Source: Bin5 sp965232575 (GTDB taxonomy: Bacteria; Chloroflexota; Anaerolineae; Caldilineales; Caldilineaceae). Taken from it: DNA of 64,000 nt. The DNA lies in NCBI GenBank assembly GCA_965232575.1, contig CBDDPZ010000009.1:1054001-1118000 (forward strand). Reading direction: 5' to 3'. The translations under genes and the position numbers were made by a program. The notes beneath the pieces are model-generated. The model was not told the origin of the DNA. It worked only from the letters and a program-made list of their open reading frames with translations, and made no database searches. Shown here piece after piece: positions 54,818-62,679 of the stretch (position 1 is its first letter; every line of letters begins with the position of its first letter).

Positions 54818-54854
54818 GCGATCCACCCTGAAGGTGGATCGCTTTCTGTTTTTG
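54818..54854 (+). terminator. Second hairpin before cbiB
   Basis: GCGATCCACC and GGTGGATCGC make a perfect 10-pair stem with a 5-base loop (54818-54842), followed by TTTCTGTTTTTG. It may be a second terminator or hide the ribosome binding site of cbiB, which lies just after it. Confidence 0.6.
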
Positions 54855-54868
54855 CCAGAGGGTGCGAA

Positions 54869-55897
54869 GTGAACGGTCGGGGATTGTTTTGTCCTGAATA
54901 CAGCGAGCGACGGAGGACGCTGGCCGTGCTCTCCGCGATGCTGGCCGACGCGATGCTGGGCGATCCACCGTCGCGTTTCCATCCAGTGGCGTGGATGGGG
55001 AGTTGGATTGGTGTGTTGAGAAAGATGGCGCCGAAGCGGGGGCCGTTGGCGGACCTGTTGTACGGGGCGGTGGCAATCGGCGTTAGCGCGTTAACACTCT
55101 GGCTGATGGGGAGGTGGGTGACGCGTTATTTGGAGCGATGGCGGTGGGGGTGGCTGGCTGAAGGCGCGGTGCTATCGCAGTTGATTGCCTGGCGGGGTCT
55201 GATGCGGGCGGGCAGGGAGGTGGCGCAGCCGCTGGAGCGGGGCGATCTGTGCAAGGCCAGGCGGCAGCTAGGCTGGCACCTAGTGAGCCGGGAGGTATCG
55301 CGGCTGGACGGGAGTTTGGTGGCTGCGGCGACGATCGAATCGCTGGCCGAGAATAGTTCGGATAGTGTAATTGCGCCGTTGTTCTGGTATGGAATTGGGG
55401 GGCTGCCGGCGGCGCTGGTTTACCGGTTTCTGAATACTGCCGATGCGTTGCTCGGTTATCGGGATGAGGAACGGGAGTGGCTGGGGAAGAGCGCGGCACG
55501 GGCGGACGACGTGGTCAACCTGGTACCCGCGCGGCTGACTGCCCTGCTGATCGTTGCGGGGGCGGCGCTTGGAGGGGGAAATGGAGGAACTGCATGGCGG
55601 ATCTGGCGTCGGGACGGAGGGAAGACGGCGAGCCCGAATGCGGGCCAGCCGATGAGCGCGGCGGCGGGAGGGCTGGAGGTCGTGTTGGAGAAGGTCGGGC
55701 ATTACCGGCTTGGAGAAGGGTTGGCGAAGCCGCAAGCGGCTGACATTGGGCGCGCGAGCCGGCTTCTTTCAGTCAGTGTTTTCCTGGGGATAGCGGTCGG
55801 CGCGGCGGCGGCGCTCTTCCTCCCAAAAGTGGGGGTTTTCGGGAAGGGTCGCGTTGCGACAGGGCGGCAACCGGCAGGCAGAGGAGGTAGTGGGTGA
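54869..55897 (+). CDS. cbiB: Adenosylcobinamide-phosphate synthase CbiB/CobD
   Basis: Membrane enzyme of 342 residues that attaches aminopropanol (phosphate) to adenosylcobyric acid. The GTG at 54869 follows GAGGGTG; longer frames would start inside the riboswitch. LADAMLGDPPSRFHPVAWMG is the diagnostic N-terminal block, and IESLAENSSDSVIAPLFWYG, LNTADALLGYRDEEREWLGK and ARADDVVNLVPARLTAL complete the family order. Several helices alternate with polar loops. The last codons overlap the start of the next gene by 4 bases (GTGA), so translation is coupled. Under riboswitch control. The C-terminus (GKGRVATGRQPAGRGGSG) is a basic tail. Confidence 0.94.
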   Translation: MNGRGLFCPEYSERRRTLAVLSAMLADAMLGDPPSRFHPVAWMGSWIGVLRKMAPKRGPLADLLYGAVAIGVSALTLWLMGRWVTRYLERWRWGWLAEGAVLSQLIAWRGLMRAGREVAQPLERGDLCKARRQLGWHLVSREVSRLDGSLVAAATIESLAENSSDSVIAPLFWYGIGGLPAALVYRFLNTADALLGYRDEEREWLGKSAARADDVVNLVPARLTALLIVAGAALGGGNGGTAWRIWRRDGGKTASPNAGQPMSAAAGGLEVVLEKVGHYRLGEGLAKPQAADIGRASRLLSVSVFLGIAVGAAAALFLPKVGVFGKGRVATGRQPAGRGGSG

Positions 55898-56922
55898 TTG
55901 AGAAAAGCGTACCCAACATGAGACCTTACGGGCGGCAGCTGTTTGTCTGCAATCACGGAGACTGTGCGCCAGCCGAGGAGGCCGAGCGGCTTCACCGCCT
56001 GGTATTGGAGAGGAACCGACAGCAGGGGCTGAACAAGCTGCGTAACCCGCATCGAGTCAAGTGCACGCTGGCCGACTGCTTGGGTGTCTGTCAGGGCGGT
56101 CCGATCGCGGTCGTATACCCGGATGGGATCTGGTATCACGGGGTGGACGAGGCCGGCCTGGAGCGCATCTATCGGGAGCATTTGATCGGGGGAAAGCCTG
56201 TTGAGGAATTGATCTTTCACCGTCATTTTCCGGATGGCAAGGAGCCTGCCTACGCGCCCGAGATGCGGGGCGATGAAGCGCTGGCGCCGGCGCCGTGGGG
56301 ACCTCTGGAGAAGGGTGCGGAGCTTCAGCTTGAATTTGAGGACAAGCTAGAGGAGGAGGCGCAATCGCGGCGATTGGAGGCGCGGCGCAGGCGTAAGAAG
56401 AAGGGGCTTATCATCGTCAATACGGGTGAGGGAAAAGGCAAGACGACAGCGGCGCTGGGCATTCTGACGCGGGCGTGGGGACGGAGGATGAAGGTCGGTG
56501 TGGTCCAGTTTCTGAAGCATGAGAATGCGCGGTTTGGGGAGATCCGGGCCGCGGAGCGGATGGGAGAGATCGACTGGATCAGCAGCGGGGACGGCTGGAC
56601 GTGGACGAGCAGCAACATGGACGAGACTGCGGGGAGGGCGCGCCACACGTGGACAGTGTGCCAGGAACGGATTCTGAACGGCAGCTATGACGTTCTGATC
56701 CTGGATGAGTTTACGTATCTGCTGCATTACGGCTGGCTGGATGGGAACAAGGCGCTGGCGTGGCTGGAAGCGAATAAGCCGCCGATGATGCATCTGGTGA
56801 TTACAGGACGGTACGCGCCGCGCAACCTGATCGATTTTGCCGATCTGGTTACGGAGATGCGGCCAATAAAACATCCGTTTGAGGACCAGGGGATTCGGGC
56901 GCAGCCGGGAATTGAGTATTAG
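55894..56922 (+). CDS. cobO: Cob(I)yrinic acid a,c-diamide adenosyltransferase fused to a [2Fe-2S]-like domain
   Basis: Two-domain protein of 342 residues with a GTG start and GAGGAGG upstream. Residues about 10-110 resemble thioredoxin-like [2Fe-2S] ferredoxins: Cys19, Cys24, Cys57, Cys62 and Cys66 lie in LFVCNHGDC and KCTLADCLGVCQGG. A basic linker (RRLEARRRRKKK) leads to the CobO/BtuR ATPase-like domain: P-loop NTGEGKGKTTAAL near residue 178, VVQFLKHENARFGE, LILDEFTYLLHYG and VITGRYAPRNLIDFADLVTE. It adds the adenosyl group to the cobalt. The fusion could reduce Co(II) to Co(I), which the reaction needs; this is inference. The same type of domain begins CobN, the next gene. Confidence 0.9.
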   Translation: MIEKSVPNMRPYGRQLFVCNHGDCAPAEEAERLHRLVLERNRQQGLNKLRNPHRVKCTLADCLGVCQGGPIAVVYPDGIWYHGVDEAGLERIYREHLIGGKPVEELIFHRHFPDGKEPAYAPEMRGDEALAPAPWGPLEKGAELQLEFEDKLEEEAQSRRLEARRRRKKKGLIIVNTGEGKGKTTAALGILTRAWGRRMKVGVVQFLKHENARFGEIRAAERMGEIDWISSGDGWTWTSSNMDETAGRARHTWTVCQERILNGSYDVLILDEFTYLLHYGWLDGNKALAWLEANKPPMMHLVITGRYAPRNLIDFADLVTEMRPIKHPFEDQGIRAQPGIEY

Positions 56923-56976
56923 TGGTCGGTGGATGCGGGTGGAGAACTGTTGGGGGAGATTGGAAAGGGTCCAGGG

Positions 56977-59900
56977 ATGGCTGAGATTCGCAGGCGGAAT
57001 ATGGTTGAGCGGCTGGACGGGCGCATGGTCAATTCGGGGCAGCTGCGCGGCATGTTGTTTGTGTGCGCGACCGGTTGCTGTTGCGGGCGTACGGAGCGGG
57101 GCTTTGCAGAGGTGGACGAGGACCTGTACCACGCCGAGTGGACCCGGCGGAGGCTGCGCAACCGTGTGCATCTGAATCAGGGCGGTTGCCTCGGTCCGTG
57201 TGTGCTGGCGAACGTGGTGATGCTGGTGATGGACGGGCGCCCGGTCTGGTTTCACTCGGTAAACGACACGGCGATTGTCGGGGCGATCTTCGACTATATT
57301 GAGTGTCTGCTGGAGGACACCGAAACGCCGCCGCCACCGGTCCTGTTGCCGTACGTGTTCAACGGCTTCGCCTGGGATGGGGCGTCTGGTTCGGGGGCTG
57401 AGGCTGCGTTGCAGATGGCGGCGGAGACAAGCGGCGACGGTGTGCTCTTTCTTAGTCAGTCGGATACCGATCTGCTGGCGCTGGAGCGGGCGCGTGAATT
57501 GCTTCCAGAGGACTTTGCGAGCCTAGAGGCGGCCCACGTAGGGCGGTTGGCGGATGATGCGGCTGTGGATACCTTGCTGCAGCGGCTGCTGCCGGACGCG
57601 CAGGTGGTGGTGGCGCGGCTGCACTCGGGAAGGGCTTTCGAATACGGACTTGGACTTCTGCAGGAATGGACGGAGCGGACGGACGGTTTTCTGATCTGTT
57701 TGCCGGCGGTGGAGGCGTTTGATTACGACCTGATGGCCCGTTCCAATGTGGGCGTGCCTCTAGCGCAGGCGATCAGCGCTTATTTCCAATGCGGGGGGCC
57801 GCAGAATCTTGCCAACGGGCTGAAGTGCCTCAGTGATCACCTGCTGATTAGCGGGTGGGGATTTGACCAGCCGGAGGAGTTGCCGCTGCACGGCATCTAT
57901 CAGCCAAGCACGGAGCACTGGGAGACGGCGGGTGAAGGGGGCTGCTGTGCCGGTGGGGAACTAATGCAGGCTTTGCCCGATACCGCAATCGAGACGGGAA
58001 CGGCTGGAAGCTCGACTGTAGGGATTTTCTTTTATCGAGCCCACCTGTTGAGCGGAAATACCGAGTTTGTAGACGCGTTGGCGGCTGAGTTCCAGGAACG
58101 GGGCATGGATGTGCGAGCTGTCTATACGCAGTCTCTGAAGGAGTGCGACGAAGCGGGGCGGCCGCTGGCGCTGGGCGTGATGACGGAGGCGGGCCCGGTT
58201 GACGCAATCGTGAGCACGCTGAGCTTTGCGTTGGGGGACGGCGGCGAGGTCTTCGGCGATATTGATCTGCCGGTCTTTCAGGCGATTTATTGCAGCAACG
58301 ACCGGGCGGCCTGGCAGCGTAACGGTCGGGGCCTGGGGTCGCTGGACACGGCGATGAACGTGGCGATTCCGGAGTTTGACGGCCGGATCGTGGGCACGCC
58401 GGTCTCGTTCAAGGAGGTGCTTGGGGAAGGCGGGACGCGCTATGTTCCGGACGGCGAGCGGATCGGCCGTCTGGCAGGAATTGTTGAGAAGCATATAGCT
58501 TTGCGTCACAAGGCGAATTCTGAGAAACGGATTGCCGTTGTACTGACAAACAGTTCAGCGAAGGCGGCGCGGGTGGGCAATGCCGTAGGGTTGGACGCGC
58601 CGGCATCGCTGATGAAGCTGTTCGACCGCATGAAGAAGGCCGGGTACAGGATCGGTCCGCTGCCTGAATCGGGTGATGAACTGCTGTTTGAGTTGATTGG
58701 CCGCTTCTCCTACGACGTTACCTGGTTGAAGGAGGAGCAGCTGGCGGAAGCGTATAAGTTGTCGACAGAGCAGTACGCGGGGTGGCTCGAACAGGCGCCC
58801 GAAGCCAGCCGGGAGGAAATGGAGAAGCAATGGGGGGAGGCTCCGGGGGGCGCTTACGTTCATGACGGGGGAATTGCGCTGTCCGGGCTGGAATTGGGCA
58901 ATCTGTTTTTGGCGCTGCAACCACCGCGGGGCTACGACATGGACCCGAACCAGATCTATCACCGGCCGGATTTGCCGCCTCCGCACAACTACCTGGCGCT
59001 CTACCGCTGGCTGCGCCACGTTTGGCAGGCCGACGCAGTCGTCCATATGGGCAAACACGGGACGCTGGAATGGCTGCCGGGCAAGAGCGTGGGACTGAGC
59101 GAGGCCTGCTTTCCAGACGTAATCCTGGAGGACTTGCCGCTGGTCTACCCTTTCATCATCAACGACCCGGGGGAAGGGAGCCAAGCTAAGCGGCGAGCGC
59201 ACGCGACGATCGTGGACCACATGACGCCGCCGATGACGAGCGCGGGCGCGTACGGGGCGCTGGCCGAACTTGCGCAGCTGGCGGACGAGTATTACGCGGC
59301 CGAGCAGCTCGATCCGACGAAATTGCCGATTTTGCAGAGGCAGATATGGGAGATCATCGAACGCGACCGCCTGGATGATGACTTGAAGTACATATTGAGA
59401 GCGGACCACGGCGACCACTCTCACGACTGGGACGGGTCTTATCTTGATGATGGAACGCCCACGGCTCTGGGCGAAATGCAGGGCGCGCAGGTGGCCCATC
59501 TGCTGGAGGACATCGAGGGGTATCTGTGTGAGTTGACGGGTGCCCAAATCCGGGACGGCCTGCATATTCTGGGGACGGTGCCGGAGGGTGAGCAGCTGGT
59601 CGAGACGATGTATCACCTTGTCAAGCTGCCCAACGCGGACGTTCCGTCGCTGCCTGACGCGGCGGCCCGCATCGCTGGGGAAGACTGGCTGCAACTGCAG
59701 GAGAGATTGGGTGACCGCCGGCGTGATCTCAACTCCGAAGTCACGACGAATGCAGACCTGGTGGAGCGGATCGAGGAGGAATGCAAGAGGGGGCTGGCCC
59801 TTATGGCGGGGTCAGGGTGGCGGATGGAACGGGTCTCGGACATTGCGACGGAGTCAGCAGGGCGCATTGCCGCCTTGGGCGCCGGGGGAGCGGGGACAGT

Positions 59901-61317
59901 GCCGTCGGATGGTGAGGCGGAGCTTGCAGAGTTTAAGGATGTCCTCTGCTATGCAGCCGAGTCCATTGTGCCCAGTTTGCTGGAAGGTGGAGAAGCGGAA
60001 ATCGGCAATATCATTCACGCCCTGGACGGCGGCTTCATCCCTCCAGGGCCGAGCGGGTCACCGACGCGGGGCATGGCGCACGTGCTGCCGACGGGACGCA
60101 ATTTTTTTGCGGTCGATCCGCGGGCGCTGCCGACGATGGCATCTTGGCAGGTAGGGCAGGGGCTGGCAGAGACGCTGATCAGCCGGTACCAGGGGGAGGA
60201 GGGGAGGTTCCCGGAGAGTGTGGGGATCAGTATGTGGGGAACGAGCGCGATGCGGACGGCGGGGGACGACATCGCGCAGGTGTTGACGCTGTTGGGGGCG
60301 CGGCCGGTGTGGCAGCAGGAGAACCGCCGCGTGACGGGCGTGGAGCTGATCCCTCTGGAGGAGCTGGGGCGGCCGCGGGTGGATGTTGTTTGCCGCATCA
60401 GTGGGTTCTTTCGGGATGCGTTCCCGCATCTGGTCACACTGATAGACAGCGCGGTACAGATGGCGATCAATGCGGATGAGGAACCGGAGATGAATTTCCC
60501 GCGCAGACACGCGCTGGCCAGCGAGACTGCATTGAGACTGGCGGGTGAGGGGGAGGCGGCTGAGGAAAAGGCCAGGTACCGTATTTTTGGATGCAAGCCG
60601 GGCAGCTACGGGGCCGGGATTCTGCCGCTGATAGACGCCAAGAACTGGCAAAGCGACGAGGATTTCGCACGCGCGTACCTTCTTTGGGGCGGCTATGCAT
60701 ACGGGCGCCAGCAGGCGGGCGTGCCGGCGGAGGCGGAGTTCGCGCGGGCGCTGGGCACGGTGCAGATTGCGACGAAGAATCAGGATAACCGCGAACACGA
60801 CATTTTCGACAGTGATGACTATCTGCAGTATCACGGCGGAATGATTGCGACGGTGCGGGCGCTGACGGGGCGGAATCCGATCCGCTATTTCGGGGATAGC
60901 AGCAACCCGGATCGTGTACGGACACGCGATCTGCGGGAGGAGGCGCGGCGTGTCTTTCGCAGCCGCGTGGTGAATCCGAAGTGGTTGGAGAGCATGCGGC
61001 GCCATGGGTACAAGGGGGCTCTGGAGATTGCGGCGACGGTCGATTATCTCTTCGGCTACGATGCGACTTCGCAGGTGCTGGACGACTGGATGTACGAGCG
61101 CGTGACGAATGCGTTTTTGCGAGACGAATCGATGCAGCAGTTTTTTTCGGAGAGCAATCCGTGGGCGTGGCAGGCGATCGCGGAACGGTTGCTTGAGGCG
61201 ATCGAGCGGGGTCTTTGGCAGGACCCGGATGCCGTAGATGCGGCGCTGCTTGAGGCGGCCAGAGAGTTGGGTTTGGAGGAGCTGAGGCAGGGCCCCCGCC
61301 AAGGACCGCGGAGTTAA
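56977..61317 (+). CDS. cobN: Cobaltochelatase CobN with N-terminal [2Fe-2S]-like domain
   Basis: Large subunit of about 1446 residues of the ATP-dependent cobalt chelatase of the aerobic cobalamin route. GGAAAGGG precedes the ATG at 56977; an upstream GTG at 56929 is also in frame. Residues 26-100 form a [2Fe-2S]-like domain: C30, C34-C36, C71 and C75 in FVCATGCCCG and GGCLGPCVLA. The CobN body has LFFYRAHLLSG-like FFYRAHLLSGN, HMGKHGTLEWLPGKS, and AVHAL-type segments, for example VVHMGKHGTLEWLPGKSVGL and NDREHDIFDSDDYLQYHGG-like REHDIFDSDDYLQYHGGM. The smaller chelatase subunits CobS and CobT are not in the window, so they may be replaced by ChlID-type proteins elsewhere. Confidence 0.94.
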   Translation: MAEIRRRNMVERLDGRMVNSGQLRGMLFVCATGCCCGRTERGFAEVDEDLYHAEWTRRRLRNRVHLNQGGCLGPCVLANVVMLVMDGRPVWFHSVNDTAIVGAIFDYIECLLEDTETPPPPVLLPYVFNGFAWDGASGSGAEAALQMAAETSGDGVLFLSQSDTDLLALERARELLPEDFASLEAAHVGRLADDAAVDTLLQRLLPDAQVVVARLHSGRAFEYGLGLLQEWTERTDGFLICLPAVEAFDYDLMARSNVGVPLAQAISAYFQCGGPQNLANGLKCLSDHLLISGWGFDQPEELPLHGIYQPSTEHWETAGEGGCCAGGELMQALPDTAIETGTAGSSTVGIFFYRAHLLSGNTEFVDALAAEFQERGMDVRAVYTQSLKECDEAGRPLALGVMTEAGPVDAIVSTLSFALGDGGEVFGDIDLPVFQAIYCSNDRAAWQRNGRGLGSLDTAMNVAIPEFDGRIVGTPVSFKEVLGEGGTRYVPDGERIGRLAGIVEKHIALRHKANSEKRIAVVLTNSSAKAARVGNAVGLDAPASLMKLFDRMKKAGYRIGPLPESGDELLFELIGRFSYDVTWLKEEQLAEAYKLSTEQYAGWLEQAPEASREEMEKQWGEAPGGAYVHDGGIALSGLELGNLFLALQPPRGYDMDPNQIYHRPDLPPPHNYLALYRWLRHVWQADAVVHMGKHGTLEWLPGKSVGLSEACFPDVILEDLPLVYPFIINDPGEGSQAKRRAHATIVDHMTPPMTSAGAYGALAELAQLADEYYAAEQLDPTKLPILQRQIWEIIERDRLDDDLKYILRADHGDHSHDWDGSYLDDGTPTALGEMQGAQVAHLLEDIEGYLCELTGAQIRDGLHILGTVPEGEQLVETMYHLVKLPNADVPSLPDAAARIAGEDWLQLQERLGDRRRDLNSEVTTNADLVERIEEECKRGLALMAGSGWRMERVSDIATESAGRIAALGAGGAGTVPSDGEAELAEFKDVLCYAAESIVPSLLEGGEAEIGNIIHALDGGFIPPGPSGSPTRGMAHVLPTGRNFFAVDPRALPTMASWQVGQGLAETLISRYQGEEGRFPESVGISMWGTSAMRTAGDDIAQVLTLLGARPVWQQENRRVTGVELIPLEELGRPRVDVVCRISGFFRDAFPHLVTLIDSAVQMAINADEEPEMNFPRRHALASETALRLAGEGEAAEEKARYRIFGCKPGSYGAGILPLIDAKNWQSDEDFARAYLLWGGYAYGRQQAGVPAEAEFARALGTVQIATKNQDNREHDIFDSDDYLQYHGGMIATVRALTGRNPIRYFGDSSNPDRVRTRDLREEARRVFRSRVVNPKWLESMRRHGYKGALEIAATVDYLFGYDATSQVLDDWMYERVTNAFLRDESMQQFFSESNPWAWQAIAERLLEAIERGLWQDPDAVDAALLEAARELGLEELRQGPRQGPRS

Positions 61318-61425
61318 GTCTTTTTTGGCCAGGGAGGACCACCGACAACATCTCTTTGAGAAGAGAGAGTATACGGGGTCGGAGATGGTTAACCAATTCA
61401 GGCGATTGCTACGAAAGGAAAAGTG

Positions 61426-62667
61426 ATGAAGACGAGTTTCGTGTTGGCTTTGGGTTTGATTGTTGCGGCGCTGGCCGGTTGCGTGGTTGCGCCGATACCT
61501 ACGGTGGAGACGGGTCCTGAGACTGTAGACGGGGTAGGGGAAGGCCCGGTTGCGCCCGAATCGAATCTGTCTGAGGCGTGTATTGAAGCTTTCGACCCTG
61601 ATATTGACTATTTCCCCGACAAGATTACGCCTGACCATGCGGAGGGTTGGAGCGTGGCGTATCACGGGCACTTCAAGGTGCTGACGCTGCACAACCCGTG
61701 GCGGGGCGCGGAGGAGACATTCCAGTATCTGCTGGTGCAGTGCGGCGCGCCGACGCCGGAGGGATTCGATGACACGCCGGCGATAGAGGTACCGGTGCGG
61801 AGCGTTGCGGCTCTGACTTCGACCGTTTTGCCGCATTTGCATGAGCTGGGTCTTCTGGAGCGGTTGGTGGCGGTGGACCGGTTTGACTATATCAACACGG
61901 CTGCCGTGCGGGAGATGATCGACGCGGGGGCGGTGCAGGAGGCGGGGACCGGCACGGGGGTCAACACCGAGATTCTGATCGACGTGGATCCCGAACTAAT
62001 CATTACATTTGCCTATGGGAATCTTGATTACGACACGCATCCTAAGCTGATCGAGGCGGGTCTGCCGGTGGCGTTGACGGCCGGGTACATGGAGACTTCA
62101 CCGTTGGGCCGCACGGAGTGGTTGAAGGTTACCGCGCTCTTTTTCAATCAGGAGAAGCAAGCCGAGCGGGTCTTTGGCGGAATCGTCGACCGCTATGCGA
62201 AGATGGCGGAACTGGCGGCGGGCGTCGAGGAGAAACCGACGGTATTGGTTGGCATTGCACGAAGGGAATCGTGGCGCGTTCCGGGCGGAAACAGTTATTT
62301 TGCCCGGTACATTGCCGACGCCGGCGGCGCTTATCTGTGGCGCGACGATGAGTCGACGGGGTCGATCCCGCTGTCGATGGAGAATGTATTTGAGGCTGCG
62401 ACTGACGCCGACATATGGCTGGCCAATACCGGATCCTGGTCCGGCGCGGCCGACATTCTGGCGGCGGATGAGCGGTACGGCAGCCTGGCGGCGGTGGAGC
62501 AGGGGTCGGTTTACAGCAATAACGCCCTGGTGAACGAGTGGGGCGGGAACGACTACTGGGAGACAGGGGTGGCCAACCCGGACTTGGTGCTGGCGGACCT
62601 GATCAAGATCTTTCATCCCGATCTGCTGCCGGAGCACGAGTTGATCTGGTTCCACCAGCTGGATTAG
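61426..62667 (+). CDS. BtuF/FecB-like ABC substrate-binding lipoprotein
   Basis: Substrate-binding protein of 413 residues; AAAGGA precedes the ATG at 61426, with a GTG just upstream. The signal sequence (FVLALGLIVAALAGCVVAP) ends in a lipobox LAGC. The two-lobe fold is shown by RSVAALTSTVLPHLHELGLL, VDPELIITFAYG, YIADAGGAYLWRDD and LAADERYGSLAAVEQG, as in BtuF and iron-siderophore proteins. It lies between cobN and cobQ under the same riboswitch, so its cargo is likely cobalamin, a precursor or cobalt. No permease or ATPase follows before cobQ, so the transporter partner is elsewhere. Confidence 0.9.
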   Translation: MKTSFVLALGLIVAALAGCVVAPIPTVETGPETVDGVGEGPVAPESNLSEACIEAFDPDIDYFPDKITPDHAEGWSVAYHGHFKVLTLHNPWRGAEETFQYLLVQCGAPTPEGFDDTPAIEVPVRSVAALTSTVLPHLHELGLLERLVAVDRFDYINTAAVREMIDAGAVQEAGTGTGVNTEILIDVDPELIITFAYGNLDYDTHPKLIEAGLPVALTAGYMETSPLGRTEWLKVTALFFNQEKQAERVFGGIVDRYAKMAELAAGVEEKPTVLVGIARRESWRVPGGNSYFARYIADAGGAYLWRDDESTGSIPLSMENVFEAATDADIWLANTGSWSGAADILAADERYGSLAAVEQGSVYSNNALVNEWGGNDYWETGVANPDLVLADLIKIFHPDLLPEHELIWFHQLD

Positions 62668-62679
62668 GCAGGGAAGAAG

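Noticed and set aside
58555..61842. Long minus-strand open frames opposite cobN
   Set aside because: Antisense to cobN, Arg-, Gln- and His-rich, no motif; typical shadow frames in GC-rich DNA.
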